DNA of 64,000 nt from Drouetiella sp036703255 (lineage in GTDB: Bacteria; Cyanobacteriota; Cyanobacteriia; Elainellales; Elainellaceae): NCBI GenBank assembly GCA_036703255.1, contig DATNPL010000153.1, positions 53,331 to 117,330 of the forward strand, read 5' to 3'. Below are positions 16,768-24,666 of the stretch, in pieces. The notes under the pieces were generated by a model. It was not told where the DNA came from and did no database searches. It was given only the letters and a program-made list of their open reading frames with translations. Numbering within the stretch: the first letter of the stretch is position 1; each line of letters starts with the position of its first letter. The translations under genes were made by a program, and so were the position numbers.

Positions 16768-17214
16768 ATGAGATTAGAAGACGCTTTACCCCAAGACGGC
16801 TCTCAAAAGCGGAAACGGCGCGTGGGACGTGGCATTTCTGCTGGACAAGGCGCAAGCTGCGGTTTTGGCATGAGAGGCCAAAAGTCTAGATCCGGTAGTG
16901 GAACCCGCCCTGGATTTGAAGGGGGGCAAATGCCGCTCTATCGCCGCATTCCAAAGTTAAAGCACTTCCCTTTGATCAACCGTCGCGAATATACGGTGAT
17001 TAATGTCGGTGCTTTAACATCGTTGGCGGCTGATGATGAAGTTAGCCTAGCATCGCTCATCGCTTCGGGAATTGTGACCAGTGATGATGGTCCTCTCAAG
17101 ATCTTGGGAGATGGTGAACTGTCGGTTGCTTTGAAAGTTCAGGCGGCTGCTTTTACAGCCTCTGCCCGTTCCAAAATTGAAGCAGCAGGCGGCACTTGTG
17201 AGATCTTGACTTAG
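16768..17214 (+). CDS. rplO: 50S ribosomal protein L15
   Basis: 148 residues, Gly/Arg-rich N-terminal extension (RRVGRGISAGQGASCGFGMRG split region) and FEGGQMPLYRRIPK, both typical. A late assembly protein of the 50S. Followed by a 158-nt spacer before secY that could hold an internal promoter, though no convincing -35/-10 pair was found. Confidence 0.97.
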   Translation: MRLEDALPQDGSQKRKRRVGRGISAGQGASCGFGMRGQKSRSGSGTRPGFEGGQMPLYRRIPKLKHFPLINRREYTVINVGALTSLAADDEVSLASLIASGIVTSDDGPLKILGDGELSVALKVQAAAFTASARSKIEAAGGTCEILT

Positions 17215-17372
17215 CTTCTTGGCGATCGCAGTTGTTAGGGATCGACCTGAAAACTTACACTATATAGATAAGAGCAGGTGAGATCCGCAGCGCTACAAGC
17301 TTGAGTTAAGCTCCGGAAAGCCTCTTTCCTGTCGGCTTCCTGTAACCGTCACTACCCCAGAGGTATTGCTTC

Positions 17373-18683
17373 ATGGTTGTCAACCGAGATAAAGCTCCAA
17401 CAGCTCAAGAAACATTCGTGCAAATGGCACAAGCAGCCGGACTCCGAGGTCGGCTGCTTGTCACTGTTGGGATGTTAATTCTAGTGCGTTTGGGCATCCG
17501 AATTCCCATCCCAGGAATCGATCGGGACGCTTTTCAACAGGCTGTCCAAGGTGGAGCCTTGGGAAGCATTGTAGGATTGCTAGATATATTTTCTGGTGGT
17601 GGGCTGTCTGCCCTGGGCATATTTGCTTTAGGAATTATTCCGTTCATTAACGCCTCTATCATCATGCAGTTGATGACCAAGGCGCTTCCCAGCCTGGAAG
17701 ATTTGCAGAAAAACGAGGGTGAAGCAGGCCGTCGTAAAATCTCGCAAATCACGCGATATGTCGCAGCCGGATGGGCAATCATTCAAAGCACTGGACTCGC
17801 TCTCTTTGTCAGCACCTACGCCGAAAATCCAGGAACGCCTTTCATTGTTGAAACGGTTCTGGCGTTGACGGCTGGCTCTATGTTTGTCATGTGGGTGGGC
17901 GAGTTAATCACAGAGCGGGGCATTGGCAATGGCGCATCGCTGCTGATTTTTGTCAGCATCGTTTCTACCCTGCCTCAATCTTTAGGGAACACTTTTGATC
18001 TAGCTCAGAACGGTGATCCTAGTCTGGTTGGGAAAATTATCTTTTTGATTCTGGTTTTCCTGGCCATGATTGTGGGCATTGTGTTCGTTCAGGAAGGAAC
18101 CCGGCGGATTCCCGTAATCTCGGCTCGTCGCCAGGTGGGTCGCCGCATGTATCAAGAGCGCAGCAGCTATCTACCCCTTCGCCTTAACCAAGGGGGGGTA
18201 ATGCCGATTATTTTCACCTACGCAGTGCTGTCGTTGCCTTTCTTCTTGGTAAATATCTTGCCCAACAATCCTATCTTGGCGCAGTTGATTAAGTACTTGA
18301 GTCCTGATAGCGTTGTCTATATCGTTCTCTACTTAGCTCTAATTCTTTTCTTTAGCTATTTCTACACATCCCTTTTTGTGGACTCGGTAGAGCTGTCTCA
18401 AAATCTCAAGAAGATGGGTTCTAGTATTCCTGGAATTCGTCCCGGTAAGGCAACTAGCGACTATATTCAGAAGGTTCTTAACCACTTGACATTCCTGGGC
18501 GCAATATTTCTGGGCGTTTTGGCTATTGTGCCAACGGCGATCGAACAGCAGCTGGGCGTAACGACCTTCCAACGGATTGGAGCAACTTCGCTGTTGATTC
18601 TGGTGGGCGTGGCGATCGACACAGCAAAACAAATTCAAACCTATGTCATTTCTCAACGATATGAGGGCATGGTGAAGCAGTAA
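17373..18683 (+). CDS. secY: Preprotein translocase subunit SecY
   Basis: 436 residues, ten hydrophobic segments. It forms the protein-conducting channel of plasma and thylakoid membranes. Signatures: GIRIPIPGIDRDAF after TM1, LLDIFSGGGLSALGIFALG for the plug region, INASIIMQL (TM2b), and the cytoplasmic loop with YLPLRLNQGGVMPIIF. Its partner SecG is also in this window (31188). adk follows after 14 nt. Confidence 0.98.
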   Translation: MVVNRDKAPTAQETFVQMAQAAGLRGRLLVTVGMLILVRLGIRIPIPGIDRDAFQQAVQGGALGSIVGLLDIFSGGGLSALGIFALGIIPFINASIIMQLMTKALPSLEDLQKNEGEAGRRKISQITRYVAAGWAIIQSTGLALFVSTYAENPGTPFIVETVLALTAGSMFVMWVGELITERGIGNGASLLIFVSIVSTLPQSLGNTFDLAQNGDPSLVGKIIFLILVFLAMIVGIVFVQEGTRRIPVISARRQVGRRMYQERSSYLPLRLNQGGVMPIIFTYAVLSLPFFLVNILPNNPILAQLIKYLSPDSVVYIVLYLALILFFSYFYTSLFVDSVELSQNLKKMGSSIPGIRPGKATSDYIQKVLNHLTFLGAIFLGVLAIVPTAIEQQLGVTTFQRIGATSLLILVGVAIDTAKQIQTYVISQRYEGMVKQ

Positions 18684-18697
18684 ATGGTGAAACGATA

Positions 18698-19258
18698 GTG
18701 ACAAGACTAATCTTTTTGGGCGCGCCGGGTGCGGGTAAGGGTACCCAAGCGCAAACACTGGCTCAGGAGCAAAGTATCCCTCACATTTCAACCGGGGATA
18801 TCTTGCGGAACGCGGTCGCCAACCAGACTGAGTTGGGTCTTAAGGCCAAGTCCTACATGGATGCTGGTGAACTGGTTCCGGATCAGCTCATGCTGGATCT
18901 GGTTCGCGATCGCCTCAGCGCTGAGGATATTAAGACGGGATGGATTCTGGATGGATTTCCTCGCACGGTTGGACAGGCTGAGTTTCTGGACACTTTGCTG
19001 AGTGAAATTCAGCAGTCTTGCAGCCATGTCGTAAATTTCGATGTCCCTGATGAAGTTTTGGTGTCTCGTCTGCTGGGTCGCGGTCGGGTGGATGACACAG
19101 AAGCGGTGATTCGCAACCGATTGCAGGTCTATCGCGAACAGACTGCTCCTCTAATTGATTTTTACAGCGATCGCGGTCATCTGGTTTCAATTGACGGCAG
19201 TCAAGAGATTGACGCAATTGCCTCCACATTGCGGCAAACGCTCGAGCTTCAGTCGTGA
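18698..19258 (+). CDS. adk: Adenylate kinase (short form)
   Basis: 186 residues with GTG start. Catalyses ATP + AMP to 2 ADP. P-loop GAPGAGKGTQAQ near residue 8, AMP-binding STGDILRNAV, and WILDGFPRTVGQAEF. The LID domain is the short type (GRGRVDDTEAVIRNRL), without the zinc-binding long LID, which explains the length below 200. Usual place after secY; the map gene that often follows in other bacteria is absent. Confidence 0.97.
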   Translation: MTRLIFLGAPGAGKGTQAQTLAQEQSIPHISTGDILRNAVANQTELGLKAKSYMDAGELVPDQLMLDLVRDRLSAEDIKTGWILDGFPRTVGQAEFLDTLLSEIQQSCSHVVNFDVPDEVLVSRLLGRGRVDDTEAVIRNRLQVYREQTAPLIDFYSDRGHLVSIDGSQEIDAIASTLRQTLELQS

Positions 19259-19361
19259 GCCTAGACGGGTAAAGTGCGCTGAGTCATTTGTTACACTGAG
19301 TCAGTACCCAATTTCTCAAAACTCACTCGTTCTAAACACTCATTGGCAGGAGAATGCAACT

Positions 19362-19592
19362 TTGTCTAAACAAGATTTGATCGAAATGGAAGGAACCGTT
19401 ACTGATTCTCTTCCCAACGCCATGTTCCGGGTCGATCTAGACAATGGATTTAATGTCCTGGCTCACATTTCAGGCAAGATCCGGCGTAACTATATCAAGA
19501 TCCTTCCAGGCGATCGCGTCAAGGTAGAGTTAACCCCTTACGACTTAACCAAGGGTAGAATTACCTATCGACTTCGCAACGCCAAAAAGTAG
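19362..19592 (+). CDS. infA: Translation initiation factor IF-1
   Basis: 76 residues, S1/OB-fold, MSKQDLIEMEGTVTDSLPN start. The initiation codon is TTG (19362): AGGAGA lies 8 nt upstream (19348-19353), there is no ATG or GTG at the family start point, and upstream in-frame extension reaches back into adk. IF-1 blocks the A site during initiation. A TTG start on an initiation-factor gene is uncommon and may limit its expression. Confidence 0.95.
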   Translation: MSKQDLIEMEGTVTDSLPNAMFRVDLDNGFNVLAHISGKIRRNYIKILPGDRVKVELTPYDLTKGRITYRLRNAKK

Positions 19593-19619
19593 GATTTCAT
19601 TTCTTCAAAGATTTTAAGA

Positions 19620-19657
19620 TTGTCAAATTTGACAAACCTATATTAATCTGATACAAT
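19620..19657 (+). promoter_or_regulatory. Strong promoter of the rpmJ-rpsM-rpsK-rpoA segment, with palindrome
   Basis: A consensus TTGACA (19629-19634), 17-bp spacer and TACAAT (19652-19657) with the extended TGA upstream. Transcription would start near 19664, about 30 nt before rpmJ. The perfect 16-bp palindrome TTGTCAAATTTGACAA (19620-19635) covers the -35 hexamer and could be an operator or simply a result of AT-rich symmetry. Confidence 0.75.
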
Positions 19658-19692
19658 ATCCGTTTTGTAGTATCAACAAACACCAAGGGGAC

Positions 19693-19806
19693 ATGAAAGT
19701 CCGAGCATCTGTAAAGAAAATTTGTGAGAAGTGTCGCGTCATCCGCAGACGTGGCAAGGTGATGGTGATTTGCTCGAACCCCAAGCACAAGCAGCGCCAA
19801 GGATGA
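19693..19806 (+). CDS. rpmJ: 50S ribosomal protein L36
   Basis: 37 residues, MKVRASVKKICEKCRVIRRR start. It is the zinc-ribbon (C+) form: Cys-x2-Cys, then Cys and His (ICSNPKHKQRQG). AAGGGG (19685-19690) precedes the ATG closely. Found by reading the sequence, as it is too short for most ORF thresholds. First gene behind the 19.63-kb promoter. Confidence 0.97.
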   Translation: MKVRASVKKICEKCRVIRRRGKVMVICSNPKHKQRQG

Positions 19807-19926
19807 TCGTGGCTGGGTCTTGTGGGACGTTGGTTAAGGTCATCCTGGAGCATTGTCATCTTAGCTGAGATGATTGCTAAAAGCTTAAGGTCACAACAGA
19901 GCAAATTAAGAGAAGAGGGTTAGAGC

Positions 19927-20310
19927 GTGGCAAGAATTGCTGGAGTAGACCTTCCACGGGATAAGCGTGTTGAAATTGGTCTAACTTACATTTACGGAAT
20001 TGGTTTAACGAGATCGAAGCAAGTCTTGGCTAAGACAGGCGTAAATCCTGACACTCGCATTAAAGATTTGAGCGATGCTGATGTCATTCTGCTGCGTGAA
20101 GCGGTTGAGAGTGATTACCAGATCGAGGGCGATTTGAGAAGATGGGAATCCATGAATATCAAGCGCCTCATGGACATTGGTACCTATCGGGGTCGTCGTC
20201 ATCGCCTTGGCTTGCCGGTTCGGGGGCAGCGAACTCGTACAAACGCGCGTACCCGTCGAGGCGGTCGTCGTACAGTTGCGGGCAAGAAGAAAGCGCCAAG
20301 CAAGAAGTAG
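19927..20310 (+). CDS. rpsM: 30S ribosomal protein S13
   Basis: 127 residues, GTG start, MARIAGVDLPRDKRVEIGLT; C-terminal signature GLPVRGQRTRTNARTRRG and a lysine-rich tail. S13 bridges the 30S head to L5. The 229-nt spacer to rpsK is long for this cluster and carries a 10-bp tandem repeat. Confidence 0.98.
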   Translation: MARIAGVDLPRDKRVEIGLTYIYGIGLTRSKQVLAKTGVNPDTRIKDLSDADVILLREAVESDYQIEGDLRRWESMNIKRLMDIGTYRGRRHRLGLPVRGQRTRTNARTRRGGRRTVAGKKKAPSKK

Positions 20311-20508
20311 CGCGAGTTTTAGGGCAGTTTGTCTGGTGGCGCAAGCTACCTGTCATTCTGCCCCTCTTTGCGTCTGGCGGCGTGAGCTTGCCCAGTCGTC
20401 GAGACTCCATTTGAGATGGGTGAGATGAATCGTTTCCTAAAAAGTTGGGCTAGTTAAGACTTTTTTAGGCGATCGAATACTCTTTGCTAACCCCAAGCAA
20501 GCATTAAT

Positions 20509-20534
20509 TCACAAGCAATCACAAGCAATCACAA
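20509..20534 (+). repeat. 10-bp tandem repeat before rpsK
   Basis: TCACAAGCAA is repeated directly and followed by TCACAAGG. The last, partial unit gives the AAGGGA ribosome-binding site of rpsK 20540. The rest of the 229-nt spacer shows no gene. Confidence 0.65.
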
Positions 20535-20539
20535 GGGAT

Positions 20540-20935
20540 ATGGCGCGACAACCTACAAGGAAGACAGGTCCAAAGAAGCAGAAGCGGAATGTGCCCAGCG
20601 GAGTAGCTCACATTCAATCTACCTTCAACAACACCATTGTCACGATTACTGACAATAATGGCGAAGCTATTTCATGGGCTTCGTCAGGTTCAAGCGGGTT
20701 TAAAGGCGCTAAGAAGGGGACACCCTTTGCGGCTCAGACGGCTGCTGACAACGCAGGTCGGCGAGCTGTTGATCAGGGTATGCGCCAGATCGAGGTTATG
20801 GTAAGTGGCCCAGGTTCAGGTCGTGAAACAGCGATTCGAGCTTTGCAGGGGGCTGGTTTAGAGATTACTTTGATCAGGGATGTGACTCCAATTCCGCATA
20901 ACGGCTGTCGCCCACCAAAGCGGCGGCGCGTTTAA
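20540..20935 (+). CDS. rpsK: 30S ribosomal protein S11
   Basis: 131 residues. HIQSTFNNTIVTITDNNG and the C-terminal signature LIRDVTPIPHNGCRPPKRRRV are complete. S11 lies on the platform near the E site. In many bacteria rpsD comes next; here rpoA follows after 158 nt. Confidence 0.98.
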   Translation: MARQPTRKTGPKKQKRNVPSGVAHIQSTFNNTIVTITDNNGEAISWASSGSSGFKGAKKGTPFAAQTAADNAGRRAVDQGMRQIEVMVSGPGSGRETAIRALQGAGLEITLIRDVTPIPHNGCRPPKRRRV

Positions 20936-21093
20936 TGTACCTCATCTGATTGGGGACATTCTGAAATTGCTGAGCTGAATGACTCAATGAGTTTGGATTG
21001 CAGATCAGCTACCGGAACCTTGAAAAGTGCGGTGACTGATGGCTTGGGTACTAGGTTGGTGTTCTAGGGCTAAAGATTAAGGGAGGTTAGGCT

Positions 21094-22044
21094 GTGGCGC
21101 AATTTCAGGTTGAGTGCATAGAGTCAGATATTAATCAAGATCGAAGCTCATATAGCAAGTTCATACTGGAGCCACTAGAGCGAGGTCAAGGTATTACCGT
21201 AGGCAATGCTTTGCGGCGCGTTTTGCTCTCTAATTTGGAAGGAGCTGCTGTTACAGCAGTGCGAATTGCAGGAGTCACCCATGAATTCATGACCATTCCG
21301 GGTGTTCGGGAGGATGTATTAGACATTCTTTTGAACATGAAAGAGATTGTTCTGAAAAGCTACTCTTCTCAGCCGCAAATCGGTAGGCTGCGAGTAGAGG
21401 GGCCCATGACAGTGACTGCTGGATATTTTGAGCTGCCTTCTGAAGTGGAGGTCATCAATCCTGACCAGTATGTTGCAACCTTGGCAGCAGGTTCCACTCT
21501 GGAGATGGAATTCCGAGTTGAGAAGGGCGTGGGGTATCGTGCTATCGATCGCTCGAAAGATGACACATCATCCTCTTTAGATTTCCTGCAAATTGATGCC
21601 ATTTTCATGCCCGTTCGTAAGGTTAATTACACGATCGAAGGGGCAAGAGTTGGCGATACTGTTCAAAAAGATCGCCTTGTGATGGAAATCTGGACTAGCG
21701 GCAGTCTAACGCCTCAAGAGTCCTTGAGTCAGGCGGCTGATATTCTAGTGGATTTGTTTAATCCTCTGCGAGAGATCGACTTTGCTCCAATTGATGATCT
21801 AGATGAGGGAACAGATGATCCTGCCAATCAGATTCCGATTGAGGAGTTACAGCTCTCTGTTCGAGCTTATAACTGCTTGAAGCGAGCGCAGATTAACTCC
21901 GTAGCGGATTTGCTGGATTACACACAGGAAGATCTGCTGGAGATCAAGAACTTCGGGGCTAAGTCTGCTGAGGAGGTGATTGAAGCACTTCAAGATCGGC
22001 TGGGCATTACTCTGCCTCACGATAAGTCTTCAAGACCTACTTAA
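21094..22044 (+). CDS. rpoA: RNA polymerase alpha subunit
   Basis: 316 residues with GTG start. N-terminal dimerisation domain with FILEPLERGQGITVGNALRRVLLS, then a linker and the C-terminal DNA/activator-binding domain (LSVRAYNCLKRAQINSV and LLEIKNFGAKSAEEV). Scaffold for core polymerase assembly. Co-transcribed with r-protein genes as in nearly all bacteria. Confidence 0.98.
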   Translation: MAQFQVECIESDINQDRSSYSKFILEPLERGQGITVGNALRRVLLSNLEGAAVTAVRIAGVTHEFMTIPGVREDVLDILLNMKEIVLKSYSSQPQIGRLRVEGPMTVTAGYFELPSEVEVINPDQYVATLAAGSTLEMEFRVEKGVGYRAIDRSKDDTSSSLDFLQIDAIFMPVRKVNYTIEGARVGDTVQKDRLVMEIWTSGSLTPQESLSQAADILVDLFNPLREIDFAPIDDLDEGTDDPANQIPIEELQLSVRAYNCLKRAQINSVADLLDYTQEDLLEIKNFGAKSAEEVIEALQDRLGITLPHDKSSRPT

Positions 22045-22106
22045 ACTGAGCTTTTCTTCCCATAGAAAATTAACTATTGCTTTGTTCCTCTAACCGTTTA
22101 TTTGTT

Positions 22107-22457
22107 ATGCGTCATCGTTGTAATGTCCCCCAACTCAGTTTGCCTGCCGATCAGCGGAAGGCGCTCCTAAGAGCCTTGACTACGGAGCTGATCCGTCATG
22201 GCCGAATCACAACCACTAAGGTTCGGGCCAAAGCGGTTCGTTCCGAAGCGGAAAGAATGATTACCTTGGCGAAAGATGGTTCTCTAGCAGCTCGTCGTCA
22301 AGCCCTCGGCTACATTTATGATAAGCAGTTGGTTCATGTCCTGTTTGAGCAGGTTCAAGAACGCTACGGCGATCGCCAAGGTGGCTATACTCGCATTCTT
22401 CGCACGGTTAATCGTCGGGGCGATAATGCTGAGATGGCAATTATTGAGTTGACGTAG
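22107..22457 (+). CDS. rplQ: 50S ribosomal protein L17
   Basis: 116 residues from ATG 22107, MRHRCNVPQLSLP; the longer frame from 22077 adds ten unlikely residues. Signature HGRITTTKVRAKAVRSEAERMI and the C-terminal YTRILRTVNRRGDNAEMAIIEL. Last of the classic alpha operon; truA follows after 37 nt. Confidence 0.98.
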   Translation: MRHRCNVPQLSLPADQRKALLRALTTELIRHGRITTTKVRAKAVRSEAERMITLAKDGSLAARRQALGYIYDKQLVHVLFEQVQERYGDRQGGYTRILRTVNRRGDNAEMAIIELT

Positions 22458-22468
22458 TTGTTCTTCCA

Positions 22469-22497
22469 TTCTGTTGTCATGTTGTTCTGTTGTCATG
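22469..22497 (+). repeat. 16-bp tandem duplication across the truA start
   Basis: TTCTGTTGTCATGTTG (22469-22484) is followed directly by TTCTGTTGTCATG (22485-22497). The ATG in the second copy (22495) is the truA start; the one in the first copy (22479) is out of frame with truA. Confidence 0.7.
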
Positions 22498-23391
22498 TCT
22501 GTGAATTTGCTTACGTCAACCGAAGCTCTCAACTCTGACGCTGTTGATCGTCAGAATTCAGGGAAGTTTCAAAGAGTCGCCCTCGTTCTTCAGTACTTGG
22601 GAACTCACTTTCATGGTTGGCAACGGCAGTTAAATCAGCGCACCGTACAAGAGGATATTGAGCAGGCGCTGGAATCATTCCTGGGTCATCCAGTTACTCT
22701 GCATGGCGCAGGTCGAACAGATGCGGGGGTTCATGCGGCGGCTCAAGTGGCTCACTTTGAGGCTCCAGCTCATATTCCTGCCCATCGCTGGAAGGATATT
22801 CTCAACTCGCGGTTGTCCAAGGACGTATTGATTCGGGCATCGGCTGCTGTTAGCCATAACTGGCACGCTCGATTCTCGGCTGTATGGCGGCGCTATCGCT
22901 ACACGATTTATACCGAGGCTTGCCCCAATTTATTCGTTCGATCGTTCGCTTGGCATTACTACTATGCCCCTCTTAATGAGGTTCGCATGCAGGAAGCTTT
23001 GTCTCCTCTGATCGGACGGCAGCATTTGGCAGCTTTTCACCGAGCGGGTTCCAATCGTCCTCACTCTTGGGTGGATATGCAGGTCGCTGAATGCCATCGC
23101 CAAGGTTCACTTATTCATATTGAGCTACAGGCTAGCGGCTTTCTGTATGGTATGGTGCGGCTTTTGGTTGGCATGCTGGTACAGGTGGGCAATGGGGAAC
23201 GATCGCCAGAGCAATTCACTGAGCTTTGGCAGCAGCAGCGTCGTGATTTGGTCAGGTATGCCGCCCCGCCTCAAGGCTTGTGTCTATTGAGAGTGGGTTA
23301 TCCAGAGTTTCCCTTTTCTCCCGAAATCTGGTACGACACGCAGCCTAAACTCTCGTTTCCAGCGGCTGACTCTCTCATCTGCTGCCTCTAG
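22495..23391 (+). CDS. truA: tRNA pseudouridine(38-40) synthase
   Basis: 298 residues from ATG 22495. It isomerises uridines 38-40 in the anticodon arm. The catalytic aspartate is in GAGRTDAGVHAAAQVAHF near residue 85; RRYRYTIY and SGFLYGMVRLLVGMLVQVG are further family landmarks. Its place between rplQ and rplM is usual in cyanobacteria and other bacteria. The exact start is uncertain because the preceding 16-bp segment is duplicated and the first 25 residues are variable. Confidence 0.95.
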   Translation: MSVNLLTSTEALNSDAVDRQNSGKFQRVALVLQYLGTHFHGWQRQLNQRTVQEDIEQALESFLGHPVTLHGAGRTDAGVHAAAQVAHFEAPAHIPAHRWKDILNSRLSKDVLIRASAAVSHNWHARFSAVWRRYRYTIYTEACPNLFVRSFAWHYYYAPLNEVRMQEALSPLIGRQHLAAFHRAGSNRPHSWVDMQVAECHRQGSLIHIELQASGFLYGMVRLLVGMLVQVGNGERSPEQFTELWQQQRRDLVRYAAPPQGLCLLRVGYPEFPFSPEIWYDTQPKLSFPAADSLICCL

Positions 23392-23440
23392 CCCAGGTCG
23401 CTCTAACTCAATTTTTATACTGGATTTCAGGAATAACAAG

Positions 23441-23896
23441 ATGAACAAAACCTACCTGCCCCCTCAAAATGAGATCGTTCGCGATTGGTATGTGGTAGAT
23501 GCTGAAAATCAGCGTCTAGGTCGCCTAGCTAGCGAAATTGCTAGGGTCTTGCGAGGCAAAAACAAGCCAACCTATACCCCCCACTTAGATACGGGCGACT
23601 TTGTGGTTGTGATTAACGCTGAAAAAATCAATGTTACCGGAAAGAAGAGCAGTCAAAAGCTGTACCGTCGCCATTCGGGTCGCCCGGGTGGGATGAAGAC
23701 GGAAACCTTTACGCAACTTCAAGATCGCTTACCTGAGCGCATCATTGAACAGGCGGTTAAAGGCATGCTACCCAAAAACACTTTGGGGCGGCAGCTTTTT
23801 ACCAAGCTCAAGGTGTACAGCGGTGCTAGCCACCCTCATCAGGCACAGCTTCCTGAAGTTCTCAATATTCAAACTATTCCTGGAGAGAAAAGCTAA
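23441..23896 (+). CDS. rplM: 50S ribosomal protein L13
   Basis: 151 residues. WYVVDAENQRLGRLASEIA and the signature GMLPKNTLGRQLFTKLKVY mark L13, an early assembly protein. Its stop overlaps the rpsI start by 1 base (TAATG), so the pair is translationally coupled. Confidence 0.98.
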   Translation: MNKTYLPPQNEIVRDWYVVDAENQRLGRLASEIARVLRGKNKPTYTPHLDTGDFVVVINAEKINVTGKKSSQKLYRRHSGRPGGMKTETFTQLQDRLPERIIEQAVKGMLPKNTLGRQLFTKLKVYSGASHPHQAQLPEVLNIQTIPGEKS

Positions 23897-24309
23897 TGCA
23901 AGCGACAGACAAGAACGATCGCGTTGTGTATTGGGGTACCGGACGGCGTAAGTCTGCGGTTGCTCGTGTTCGCCTGGTCCCCGGCACAGGTCAACTGGTC
24001 ATCAATGGTAAACCAGGTGATTTGTATCTTCAGTTCAACCCTACCTATCTTTCGGCTGCTAAGGCACCGTTGGAAACTTTGGGTCTGGAAGGCGAGTACG
24101 ACATTTTGGTCAATGCCAGCGGTGGTGGTCTAACAGGGCAAGCTGACTCAATTAAGTTGGGCGTGGCTCGGGCGCTTTGTCAGCTTGACCCTGACAACCG
24201 GAAGCCTTTGAAGGTAGAAGGCTATCTCTCTCGTGACCCTCGGGCGACAGAACGCAAAAAGTACGGCTTGCACAAAGCCCGCAAAGCGCCTCAGTACTCA
24301 AAACGCTAG
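23896..24309 (+). CDS. rpsI: 30S ribosomal protein S9
   Basis: 137 residues. WGTGRRKSAVARVRLVPGTG and the C-terminal tail KARKAPQYSKR, whose last arginine reaches the P-site tRNA. 42 nt to rpmE. Confidence 0.98.
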   Translation: MQATDKNDRVVYWGTGRRKSAVARVRLVPGTGQLVINGKPGDLYLQFNPTYLSAAKAPLETLGLEGEYDILVNASGGGLTGQADSIKLGVARALCQLDPDNRKPLKVEGYLSRDPRATERKKYGLHKARKAPQYSKR

Positions 24310-24351
24310 AATTACATCTTCTTCTATCCACTGCTCTTTTACTGAACTATC

Positions 24352-24615
24352 ATGGCTAAACCTGACATTCATCCCAAATGGTACCCAGACGCAAAAGTTT
24401 ACTGTAATGGTGAACTGGTCATGACCGTTGGGTCTACCAAGCCTGAACTGCATGTTGATATTTGGTCGGGCAACCACCCCTTTTACACAGGCACTCAGAA
24501 GATCATTGACACTGAGGGTCGTGTTGAACGGTTCTTGCGGAAATATGGCATGGTGGACACTGCCAAGCCTGCCGATCAGGCTGATTCCACCTCAAAAGAC
24601 TCTACTAAAAAGTAG
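24352..24615 (+). CDS. rpmE: 50S ribosomal protein L31 (single-cysteine form)
   Basis: 87 residues. HPKWYPDAKVYCNGELVMTVGS and SGNHPFYTGTQKIIDTEGR mark L31. Only one cysteine (Cys18) remains, so the four-ligand zinc site of the C+ form is absent, in contrast to the zinc-ribbon L36 of this window. The last 20 residues are a charged Ser/Lys/Asp tail. L31 bridges the 30S head and the 50S. Confidence 0.97.
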   Translation: MAKPDIHPKWYPDAKVYCNGELVMTVGSTKPELHVDIWSGNHPFYTGTQKIIDTEGRVERFLRKYGMVDTAKPADQADSTSKDSTKK

Positions 24616-24666
24616 CGATCGTAGCCCTCTCCGCGTTTTCGATCGCAATTTTCGAGGCTACGCCCA

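Noticed and set aside
17215..17372. Promoter before secY (TTGTTA and TATATA)
   Set aside because: The spacer would be 23 bp, too long for a sigma-70 promoter; no other pair was convincing.
19155..19361. Upstream extension of the infA frame
   Set aside because: It overlaps the end of adk and lacks likeness to IF-1; the TTG with AGGAGA gives the known N-terminus.
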